DNA from: Bacteroidales bacterium
GTDB lineage: Bacteria > Bacteroidota > Bacteroidia > Bacteroidales > P3
Direction: 5' to 3'
Assembly: GCA_017988355.1 (NCBI GenBank)
Contig: JAGNRX010000051.1
Span: 1-7,401, forward strand
Length of the DNA stretch: 7,401 nucleotides
Shown here: positions 1 through 5,999 of the stretch, one piece after another
How the letters are laid out: each line of letters opens with the position of its first letter
Position numbering within the stretch: position 1 is the first letter of the stretch
Notes under the pieces: model-generated
What the model was told of the DNA's origin: nothing
Seen by the model: the letters and a program-made list of their open reading frames with translations, nothing else
Databases searched by the model: none
Program-made: the position numbers and the translations under genes

Positions 1-1
1 G

Positions 2-103
2 AATCAAACCTTCAACCTAAACCTTAGCCCAGGAATTTACCTCTACACTATCAAAACAAATAACCAAATAATAAAGAACGATAAAATCATTATCAATAAA
101 TAA
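2..103 (+). CDS. C-terminal end of a T9SS-secreted protein (type A sorting domain), 5' end outside window
   Basis: An open frame enters from the left edge and ends at TAA 101-103, giving 33 residues. The tail contains SPGIYLYTIKTNN followed by a short basic and hydrophobic stretch ending DKIIINK. This matches the end of the Por secretion system (type IX) sorting domain: a GIY(L/I) beta-strand, a turn, then a final strand with a K-rich end at the extreme C-terminus. In that family the domain directs export across the outer membrane and is removed as the protein is attached to the surface or released. The function of the mature protein cannot be told because its body lies outside the window. 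The frame is too short to be an independent gene and has no start codon. The call rests on the motif and on its terminal position. Confidence 0.72.
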   Translation, partial: NQTFNLNLSPGIYLYTIKTNNQIIKNDKIIINK

Positions 104-130
104 GGAAACCTAAAATTACAACCTTGTTTA

Positions 131-215
131 AGTTTCCTGAAACGCTGTATTAATTTTCTAACTCTGCGTATTATTTTTTTATTACGGCGTTTCAGGAAAC
201 TAATACAGCGTTTCA
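131..215. repeat. Nested inverted repeats with overlapping, mutually exclusive hairpins
   Basis: Bases 131-145 are the exact reverse complement of 187-201 (15 bp). Bases 138-152 are the exact reverse complement of 201-215 (15 bp). The left arm is shared, so only one of the two stems can form at a time. The building block is a unit of about 21 nt that starts GTTTCCTGAAACGC and ends GTATTA or GTAATA. One copy lies on the plus strand (132-152), one on the minus strand (200-180), and one partial copy on the minus strand (215-201). A degenerate copy, CTGCGTATTA, may lie at 164-173. Each full unit carries its own palindrome, GTTTC-CT-GAAAC. No T-tract follows either right arm, so this is not a standard terminator; the T7 run at 174-180 lies in the loop. 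It could be a family of intergenic palindromic repeats or a processed RNA structure. The function is unknown. Confidence 0.85.
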
Positions 216-231
216 TTTCATGAGGATAACA

Positions 232-259
232 CAAAAACGCACTGTGATAGTGCATAATT
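232..259 (+). repeat. 28-bp direct repeat, copy 1, with internal dyad (operator-like)
   Basis: This copy is identical over 28 bp to 264-291. The core GCACTGTGATAGTGC has 5-bp inverted arms (GCACT/AGTGC) around GTGAT, followed by ATAATT. The two copies start 32 bp apart, close to three helical turns, so they would face the same side of the DNA. A protein-binding site is the simplest reading. Copy 1 lies upstream of the expected promoter. Confidence 0.8.
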
Positions 260-263
260 TTTG

Positions 264-291
264 CAAAAACGCACTGTGATAGTGCATAATT
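264..291 (+). repeat. 28-bp direct repeat, copy 2, covering the likely -33 region of the ATPase promoter
   Basis: This is the second exact copy of the repeat at 232-259. It ends 3 bases before the -7 box at 295-302. It therefore covers the place where a Bacteroidetes -33 element would sit, and no clear TTTG -33 motif is seen there. A protein bound here would be expected either to block sigma factor or to replace the missing -33 contact. Between the two copies lies TTTTTGCAAAAA (258-269), a perfect 12-bp palindrome made by the repeat edges. Regulation of the downstream ATPase is inferred from position. Confidence 0.8.
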
Positions 292-294
292 GAT

Positions 295-302
295 TATCTT
301 TG
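295..302 (+). promoter_or_regulatory. Putative Bacteroidetes -7 box (TATCTTTG) for the ATPase gene
   Basis: TATCTTTG fits the TAnnTTTG -7 consensus used by the primary sigma factor of Bacteroidetes. Transcription would start near 307-311, leaving a leader of only about 10 bases before ATG 319. No Shine-Dalgarno sequence is seen there, which is common in this phylum. The -33 region falls inside the second 28-bp repeat and has no clear consensus, which suggests a regulated promoter. Confidence 0.5.
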
Positions 303-318
303 CAGAAAATACTTGGTT

Positions 319-1488
319 ATGGATAAGTTATTTGAGCAATTTCAAAAATTATTAAGAGAAACAGATACTAGTTTCTTTAGATATACTTATTATTATATTA
401 ATTGGAAAAGTAGGATGATTGGTCTTATTGGCCCCAGAGGTGTAGGTAAAACTACTTTAATCTTGCAGTATATCAAAGAAAACCTAAACCCAAATGAAAC
501 TTTATATGTTACGGCTGAGGACTTTTACTTTGCTGATAATAAATTAATTGATTTGGCTAATGAATTTGTTAAGTTGGGTGGGAAGTATTTGTTTATTGAT
601 GAAATACATAAATATAAAGACTGGGCAAAGGAATTAAAGTTAATCTATGATTACCATTCAGAGCTTAATGTTGTATTTACTGGTTCTTCAATCTTAGATA
701 TAAAGAAAGGAGCGTCTGATTTAAGTAGAAGAGCTGTTATTTATAATATGCAGGGCTTATCATTTAGAGAGTATCTTAAACTATTCCACAATATTACTGT
801 TAATACCTATTCATTAGAGGATATACTTAATCATAAGGTTGATTCTAAAAACATAGAACTTCCTCTACCTCTATTTAATGACTATTTGAAACAAGGCTAT
901 TATCCATTTGCAATAGATGAAGACTTTGATTTGAAATTACAGCAAATAATTAACCAAACCTTGGAAATAGATATTCCATTTTTTGCAGGAATGAATGTTT
1001 CAACAGGAAGGAAACTAAAACAATTACTTGCTATAATATCGAAAAGCGTACCCTTAAAACCAAATATGACAAGCATAGCTACAATGGTTGGAGCCAGTAG
1101 AAACAATATTGAGGATTATTGCATGTATATTGAAAAGGCAGGAATGATTTCTCAACTAAGAGATACGACTGATGGTATTCGTGGATTGGGTAAAGTGGAG
1201 AAGATTTATTTGGATAATACTAATCTAATTTATTCTTTAGCTCAAGAGACGTCAAATATTGGGAATATAAGAGAAACGTTTTTCTTTAATCAACTAAGGG
1301 TAAAACATAATATATTCTCTTCAAAGATTGCAGATTTTACTATAGATGATATTACCTTTGAGGTTGGCGGGAAGAACAAGGGACAGAAACAAATTCAAGG
1401 AGTTAAGAAAGGATATATTGTTAAAGATGATATTGAATTAGGATATCTAAACACAATACCTCTTTGGCATTTTGGATTAACTTACTAA
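319..1488 (+). CDS. AAA family ATPase with C-terminal DUF4143 (AAA_14 / DUF4143 type)
   Basis: The protein has 389 residues counted from ATG 319. A TTG at 313 is in frame but would start inside the expected very short leader, so ATG (MDKLFEQF) is preferred. Visible motifs are Walker A GPRGVGKTT (38-46), Walker B YLFIDE (90-95), a sensor-1-like VVFTGSS (118-124), an arginine-finger-like DLSRRA (134-139) and the family marker GLSFREYL (146-153). Residues about 233-290 look like a winged helix. The C-terminal part (about 318-389) resembles the restriction-nuclease-like fold of DUF4143: RETFFFNQL, IADF, FEVGGKNKG and a terminal IPLWHFGLTY. Length and motif order are typical of the family, which is often present in many copies per Bacteroidales genome. 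The biological role of the family is poorly known; DNA binding or a defence or mobile-element role has been suggested. It appears to be transcribed alone, with paired 28-bp repeats at its promoter, and it converges with the exporter operon 20 bases downstream. The family call is firm and the function is open. Confidence 0.92.
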   Translation: MDKLFEQFQKLLRETDTSFFRYTYYYINWKSRMIGLIGPRGVGKTTLILQYIKENLNPNETLYVTAEDFYFADNKLIDLANEFVKLGGKYLFIDEIHKYKDWAKELKLIYDYHSELNVVFTGSSILDIKKGASDLSRRAVIYNMQGLSFREYLKLFHNITVNTYSLEDILNHKVDSKNIELPLPLFNDYLKQGYYPFAIDEDFDLKLQQIINQTLEIDIPFFAGMNVSTGRKLKQLLAIISKSVPLKPNMTSIATMVGASRNNIEDYCMYIEKAGMISQLRDTTDGIRGLGKVEKIYLDNTNLIYSLAQETSNIGNIRETFFFNQLRVKHNIFSSKIADFTIDDITFEVGGKNKGQKQIQGVKKGYIVKDDIELGYLNTIPLWHFGLTY

Positions 1489-1508
1489 ACTTACTCAACT
1501 TTCAATTC

Positions 1509-2726
1509 TTACTCATATCTTATTGCTTCTATTGGGTCGAGGTTGGCGGCTTTCTTTGCAGGATACCAACCAAAGAAAACGCCGGTGAAGGTGCAGAATA
1601 AAAACGAAAGGATAACTGAAAAAGGCGAAACAGTTACTGCCCAGCCAGAGGCTAATCTTATAATAAGGGAAACTCCTGAACCAAATAGAACTCCTATTAA
1701 TCCTCCTGTTATGCTTATAATAATTGCTTCAACTAAGAATTGAGCCATTATATCTCTTGATCTTGCCCCTACCGACATTCTAAGACCAATTTCTTTTGTC
1801 CGCTCTGTGACCGAAACATACATTATATTCATAATTCCAATCCCTCCAACAAGTAGTGATATGCCTGCAATGGAACCAAGAAGTGTAGTAATAAGATTTA
1901 TTACTGTATTGATTTGTTCTAAGATTTGTTTTTGAGATTCAACAATAAAGTCAGCTTCTTTTCCTTCTGGTATATTATGATTTAAGGTCATTATCTCAGT
2001 AATCTCTGCAATTGCTTTCTCGGAATATTCTTCACTGATTGATGAAGCAAAGATTGCATGTAAGTAATTAATTGCTGCTATACGTTTTTGGACTGTTGTG
2101 TATGGAGCAATCATAACATCGTCAAAATCTTGTCCGAAAGTGCTTGACCCTTTTGATTTCAATACTCCAATAACTTGGAATGGTATATTGTTATATCTAA
2201 TAATCTTTCCTATTGGATCCTCATCGTTTTTAAAGAGTTTATCTACTACTGTTTTACCTATAATGCATACTTTTGCAGAATTTTTTATATCACCTTCTCT
2301 AAAATTGCTTCCATCTTGGATTTCATGTTTCCTTATTTCTAAATAATCTTCATTCACTCCTTCAACCCTTATTGGGTGGTTGTTTGAGCCAAAAATAAGT
2401 TGACCACTTGCAGTAACATAAGGTGATGCTCCACTAATATATTTAGAATCTCTTGCTATATCCTCATAATCCTTAATCTTCATGCTTTCCATTGAGGTTG
2501 CTCCCTTAGAAACTCCTTCTCTATTATAGTTTCTTTGAACCATAATCATATTGGATCCCATATTAGATATTTCATTTGCAATGGTGTTTTTAGAACCTTC
2601 GCCTATTGCAAGCATAATAATTACAGAAGATACTCCAATGATTATTCCAAGCATAGTAAGAAACCCTCGCATCTTATTATTAACTAAGGCTCTTAAGGCT
2701 ATTGATATTAAATTATTAAGGTTCAT
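1509..2726 (-). CDS. ABC transporter permease, MacB/FtsX type (MacB_PCD + FtsX domains)
   Basis: The protein has 405 residues and is the inner-membrane subunit of a MacB-like exporter. TM1 lies at about 20-42. A large periplasmic MacB_PCD domain spans about 45-270. Three more membrane segments follow at about 278-304, 329-357 and 367-389, which is the standard four-helix type VII ABC topology. The cytoplasmic motif SVTERTKEIGLRMSVGA (305-321) is the conserved contact with the ATPase subunit. The end, GWYPAKKAANLDPIEAIRYE, is the usual FtsX-family C-terminus. In this family the permease does not form a classical channel. It transmits ATP-driven movement to the periplasm and pushes substrate into the adaptor-TolC conduit. 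The ATP-binding domain is encoded separately by the gene just upstream, with only 2 bases between them, so translational coupling is likely. It is the last gene of the operon. No hairpin terminator is seen in the 20 bases before the convergent ATPase gene. Substrate is unknown. Confidence 0.93.
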   Translation of the reverse strand: MNLNNLISIALRALVNNKMRGFLTMLGIIIGVSSVIIMLAIGEGSKNTIANEISNMGSNMIMVQRNYNREGVSKGATSMESMKIKDYEDIARDSKYISGASPYVTASGQLIFGSNNHPIRVEGVNEDYLEIRKHEIQDGSNFREGDIKNSAKVCIIGKTVVDKLFKNDEDPIGKIIRYNNIPFQVIGVLKSKGSSTFGQDFDDVMIAPYTTVQKRIAAINYLHAIFASSISEEYSEKAIAEITEIMTLNHNIPEGKEADFIVESQKQILEQINTVINLITTLLGSIAGISLLVGGIGIMNIMYVSVTERTKEIGLRMSVGARSRDIMAQFLVEAIIISITGGLIGVLFGSGVSLIIRLASGWAVTVSPFSVILSFLFCTFTGVFFGWYPAKKAANLDPIEAIRYE

Positions 2727-2728
2727 TT

Positions 2729-3472
2729 CTAATCGTTTTCTTTAGGTAGGGATTCTAAAACTTTTCTTGCATCTTTCACATTAGGATTTACTTTGTCTTC
2801 AAGAATTCTTCCATCTTTCAAAACAATTGTCCGACTGCTAAAATCTGCTATCTCAGGATTATGTGTTACAAATATAATTGTTCTTCCTTCTTTATGTAGT
2901 TCTTGAAATAGGGTTAGGATTTCGTAGGATGTTCTTGAATCTAAATTACCTGTTGCCTCGTCTGCCAAAATCATAACAGGGTCATTAACCAAAGCTCTTG
3001 CAATTGCTACTCTTTGTTGTTGCCCTCCCGACATTTGCTGTGACTTATGCATCATTCTATCTTCAAGACCAACAGATATTAAGGCTTGTTTTGACTTTTC
3101 TTTTCTTTGAGCAGCCGAATAGTTATGATTATACATTAGAGGAAGCTCCACATTTTGAATTGCAGTTGTTTTGGGTAAGAGATTATAAGACTGGAAGACA
3201 AAACCTATCTTTCTATTCCTATAAATAGCTCTTTCATTCTTTGTCATCTTTGCAACAGGTTTGCCATCAAGATAATATTCCCCTTCTGTTGGAGTATCTA
3301 AACAGCCAAGCAAATTAAGAAGGGTTGACTTTCCACTTCCTGACATACCCATAATTGATAGAAACTCTCCTTCCTCTACTGAAAAGCTAACTCCTCTTAA
3401 GGCTTGGACTAATTCCTCACCTACTTGAAAATGTCTTTTTATATCCCTTATTTCAATAATCTTCTCTTTCAT
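2729..3472 (-). CDS. ABC transporter ATP-binding protein, MacB/LolD type
   Basis: The protein has 247 residues from ATG 3472 (MKEKIIEIRDI). An in-frame GTG at 3487 would overlap the adaptor gene by 11 bases. The ATG is preferred because it starts 4 bases after the adaptor stop and has GGAAA about 9 bases upstream. All nucleotide-binding motifs are present: Walker A GMSGSGKST (42-50), Q-loop VFQ (92-94), signature MSGGQQQR (147-154), Walker B VMILADE (166-172), D-loop GNLDS (175-179) and the switch histidine in VTHN (H204). The signature starts with M instead of the usual L. The LLNLLGCLD and GNLD signatures and the QQQRVAIARAL stretch are typical of the MacB/LolD/FtsE group. It would bind the adjacent FtsX-type permease in the cytoplasm and power export. 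The C-terminus has a short charged tail of about 20 residues after the core (DKVNPNVKDARKVLESLPKE). Confidence 0.95.
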   Translation of the reverse strand: MKEKIIEIRDIKRHFQVGEELVQALRGVSFSVEEGEFLSIMGMSGSGKSTLLNLLGCLDTPTEGEYYLDGKPVAKMTKNERAIYRNRKIGFVFQSYNLLPKTTAIQNVELPLMYNHNYSAAQRKEKSKQALISVGLEDRMMHKSQQMSGGQQQRVAIARALVNDPVMILADEATGNLDSRTSYEILTLFQELHKEGRTIIFVTHNPEIADFSSRTIVLKDGRILEDKVNPNVKDARKVLESLPKEND

Positions 3473-3476
3473 AATA

Positions 3477-4625
3477 CTAATTTCCACGAGAGAACATACC
3501 GCCTTTTTTCTTAACTATTGTATTATCCTCAATACCAATAACTATTTCTTCTCCTTTTTTCAGTCCTCCAATAACTTCAGCTCTTGAACCATTATTAATC
3601 CCTATTTGAACGACTTTTGTTATTAATGTATCTCCTTTTGTTATCCAAACATATTTTGTTTTCTTATCCTTAGGCTCAATAATTGTCCATTTCTTTCCTA
3701 ATTCTTCTTTGCCTGGTTTAAAACTTAGAGCCTTATATGGAATACCTAAGACGTCTTTCTTCTCATTTGTGTATATATTAACACTTGCTGTTAAGCCTGG
3801 TTTAAGTTTAAGATTTTCATTAGGAGCATCAATAATCACTTCATAGGTTACAACATTAGTAGTTGTTGTTGCATTAAGTCTAACTTGCTGAACACTGCCC
3901 ACAAATACTTCATCAGGATAAGCATCAACTGAAAAATCAACCTTCTGCCCCTCTTTTATCTCACCAATATCAGCTTCATCAACACTTGCAACAATCTGCA
4001 TCTTCGACAAATCTTGAGCTATGGTAAATAATGTTGGAGTATTGAAACTTGCAGCAACAGTTTGCCCTTCCTCAACAGCACGTTTAAGAACCACACCGTC
4101 AATTGGGGAATAAATGGTTGCATAAGCTAAGTTTGTTTTTATCTTAGTGAGGTTCGATTGTGACATTTCGTAGTTTGTCTTCGACTTATCGTAAGTGTAT
4201 TTAGCTTGTTCAAACTCTGAATCGCTAATTAATTGTTTTGTATGTAATTCTTTTTGCCTATTATAATTAAGTTGTTGGAAGTTAAACTCTATTTTTGCAG
4301 CATCAAGATTTGATTGCATAGCCTTTAGTTCATTATCCAACATTTCTTTATCTATCTCTGCTAAGAGCTGTCCTTTCTTTACAATAGAATTAAAATCAAC
4401 GTATAATTTCTTAATAATACCAGAAACCTGCGTTCCTACTTCTACTTGATTAATAGGCTTAACCGTTCCTGTTGCAGTAATAAGAGTAGATATGTTTTCC
4501 TTATCTACCTTCGTTTTCTCAAGTGAAATAAGATTATCTTTCTTGGGAGAAAAAATTACAGCTAAGGATATAATTATTGTAATTATACTTAATGAAACGA
4601 TTATTCTTTTCTTTTTCTTTGTCAT
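3477..4625 (-). CDS. Periplasmic adaptor (HlyD/MacA-type membrane fusion protein)
   Basis: The protein has 382 residues. A basic N-terminus (KKKKR) and one hydrophobic anchor at about 8-26 place it in the inner membrane, with the rest in the periplasm. No lipobox cysteine is seen. Domain order matches MacA: lipoyl half-motif one at about 58-94 (VEVGTQVSGIIKKLYVDFNS), an alpha-helical hairpin at about 95-165, lipoyl half two at about 168-205 (IYSPIDGVVLKRAVEEGQTV), a beta-barrel at about 206-286 (VDEADIGEIKEGQ, LKPGLTASVNI), and a membrane-proximal domain that ends in GLKKGEEIVIG. The adaptor joins the MacB-type permease to the TolC channel, with the hairpin tip docking on TolC. The gene lies 21 bases after the TolC gene and 4 bases before the ATP-binding subunit. 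The extreme C-terminus (KKKGGMFSRGN) is basic and glycine-rich, as in several Bacteroidetes relatives. Similar adaptors also serve RND pumps, but the neighbours show an ABC partner. Confidence 0.94.
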   Translation of the reverse strand: MTKKKKRIIVSLSIITIIISLAVIFSPKKDNLISLEKTKVDKENISTLITATGTVKPINQVEVGTQVSGIIKKLYVDFNSIVKKGQLLAEIDKEMLDNELKAMQSNLDAAKIEFNFQQLNYNRQKELHTKQLISDSEFEQAKYTYDKSKTNYEMSQSNLTKIKTNLAYATIYSPIDGVVLKRAVEEGQTVAASFNTPTLFTIAQDLSKMQIVASVDEADIGEIKEGQKVDFSVDAYPDEVFVGSVQQVRLNATTTTNVVTYEVIIDAPNENLKLKPGLTASVNIYTNEKKDVLGIPYKALSFKPGKEELGKKWTIIEPKDKKTKYVWITKGDTLITKVVQIGINNGSRAEVIGGLKKGEEIVIGIEDNTIVKKKGGMFSRGN

Positions 4626-4646
4626 AAGAATTTATATATAAAGATT

Positions 4647-5972
4647 TTAGTATTTAAGGTCTAATGGTTTGTATTGGTAGAAGAGCATTAACTCTTTACT
4701 CATTATGGCTTGGTATTTTGATTGTAGCATTTGTTGTTGAGCAGTTAAGAGGTTATTTCTTTCTGTCATAAGCTCAATAGTATTCTTCATACCAAGGTTA
4801 AACTTTTCCTCAACAAGCTGATAAGATGTTTCTTGAGCCTTTACCTTCGCCTTAGCTGCCACAAAGGAGTTTTGATTACTTATTGCATCAAGATAAAGTG
4901 TTTCAATTATCTTCCATGCATTCTTTTCAGCTACTGCAAGCTCTAGTTCTGATTCTTGAATAGATATATCTGCTCTTTTTACATTCGATTTGTTTTGTCC
5001 TCTTGAGAAAATAGGGACAGAAATATTTAAACCAACAGATTCAAACAAACTAGACTTTAACTGATTTGAAAGATTTAAAGTGCTTTGTGTATTATGCCCT
5101 GTGTTTATTCCAGCACTTAGACTTATCATTGGATAGTAGCCAGCCTTTGCAATTGTCCTTCTTAGTTTTGAAAGCTCAATATTATTCTTGGAATTTTGTA
5201 TTTGAATAAAGCCATCATAACTATTCTTATAGATATCATTTAATGACAAAAGCGGATCAGTTACATCTCTATCCTCAACTATTGGTAGGACAATTTCAAT
5301 CTCCTGCTGTAGTTCCAATAATTGCTTTAGGTCTATTTTTGTTTTCTGTAATGAGTTCTTAGCTTGGATTAATTGGTATTGATAAGAGATATTTTGACTT
5401 TCAAGCTGTGCATAGTCTGCCTTTGAAATGCTTCCTGCTAAAAATAATGCCTCAGAACGTTTCAACTGCTCTTGAGAAAGCTTCTGCATTGCCTCTTGTA
5501 TCTTTACCGTTTCATTAGCATAAAGTATTTCTATATAGTATTGAATTATAGATACAGTAATTTGATTTTCTACATCTTTTATATTCAATTTACTTATCTC
5601 TTCCTGCTTTTGGTTTTGTGTTATTGTCTTTCTTAACCTTCCACCATTATAAAGAGTCATGGAGGAATTTAATCCATAACTCCCAGTATATGATGCCTTA
5701 TCCATAACTTGGGATTGATTGTCGGCATAGTAGGAAAAGTTTTGCCCACTACTAAAGCTAAGGTCTGGCAATACAGACTGCTTAGCTTCATAAGTGTTTA
5801 TAAGACTTTGGTCATAGGATAGTTTTGCTTTCTTAACCGATAAGTTATGCTCCTTTGCGTAGTTAATGCACTCATTAAGGTTCATCTTTATTGCACTACC
5901 CTCTTGAGAGTAAGCATTAGAAAATAAATTTAAAACAAGAACCAAGGCAAGAAACCTTTTAATATAATTCAT
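4647..5972 (-). CDS. TolC family outer-membrane efflux protein
   Basis: The protein has 441 residues and starts with a Sec signal peptide (MNYIKRFLALVLVLNLFSNA), with likely cleavage after AYS at about residue 22. It then has the start of an outer-membrane efflux domain (MNLNECINYAKEHN at 30-43). Two homologous repeats are visible. The first has LPDLSFSSG (68-76) and LYNGGRLRK (107-115); the second has YYPMISLSAG (279-288) and VPIFSRGQNKSN (319-330). Long helical stretches between them form the periplasmic tunnel of the trimeric channel. Length fits the family. The start ATG has AAGG directly before it, which is too close for a good Shine-Dalgarno, so translation may rely on the AT-rich leader or on coupling. 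It lies 27 bases after the DUF4139 gene and 21 bases before the adaptor, so it belongs to the same transcript. It would provide the outer-membrane exit for the MacAB-like pump. Confidence 0.94.
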   Translation of the reverse strand: MNYIKRFLALVLVLNLFSNAYSQEGSAIKMNLNECINYAKEHNLSVKKAKLSYDQSLINTYEAKQSVLPDLSFSSGQNFSYYADNQSQVMDKASYTGSYGLNSSMTLYNGGRLRKTITQNQKQEEISKLNIKDVENQITVSIIQYYIEILYANETVKIQEAMQKLSQEQLKRSEALFLAGSISKADYAQLESQNISYQYQLIQAKNSLQKTKIDLKQLLELQQEIEIVLPIVEDRDVTDPLLSLNDIYKNSYDGFIQIQNSKNNIELSKLRRTIAKAGYYPMISLSAGINTGHNTQSTLNLSNQLKSSLFESVGLNISVPIFSRGQNKSNVKRADISIQESELELAVAEKNAWKIIETLYLDAISNQNSFVAAKAKVKAQETSYQLVEEKFNLGMKNTIELMTERNNLLTAQQQMLQSKYQAIMSKELMLFYQYKPLDLKY

Positions 5973-5999
5973 CCTTTTTTGTTTTATTTTATTCTACGT

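Noticed and set aside
131..201. Rho-independent terminator for the T9SS gene
   Set aside because: The 15-bp stem is strong, but the loop is about 41 nt and no T-tract follows the right arm on either strand.
43..255. 70-codon minus-strand open frame with a basic middle and a hydrophobic end
   Set aside because: It is antisense to the T9SS tail. Its repetitive KR-rich part comes from the inverted repeat units at 131-215 and its start lies within the first 28-bp repeat. No ribosome binding site or family resemblance is seen.
232..291. CRISPR array
   Set aside because: There are only two repeats, with a 4-base gap instead of a spacer, and no cas genes nearby.
900..1106. Minus-strand open frame of 68 codons inside the ATPase gene
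   Set aside because: It lies fully antisense to the winged-helix region of a well-supported coding sequence and has no start context.
1489..1508. Shared bidirectional terminator between the convergent genes
   Set aside because: The 20 bases have no inverted repeat or T-run that could form one.
1543..1743. Plus-strand open frame of 66 codons
   Set aside because: Antisense to the conserved C-terminal end of the permease; no independent support.
2098..2346. Plus-strand open frame of 82 codons
   Set aside because: Antisense to the periplasmic domain of the permease.
2551..2745. Plus-strand open frame of 64 codons
   Set aside because: Antisense to the first membrane segment of the permease.
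2998..3228. Plus-strand open frame of 76 codons
   Set aside because: Antisense to the Q-loop to signature region of the ATP-binding subunit.
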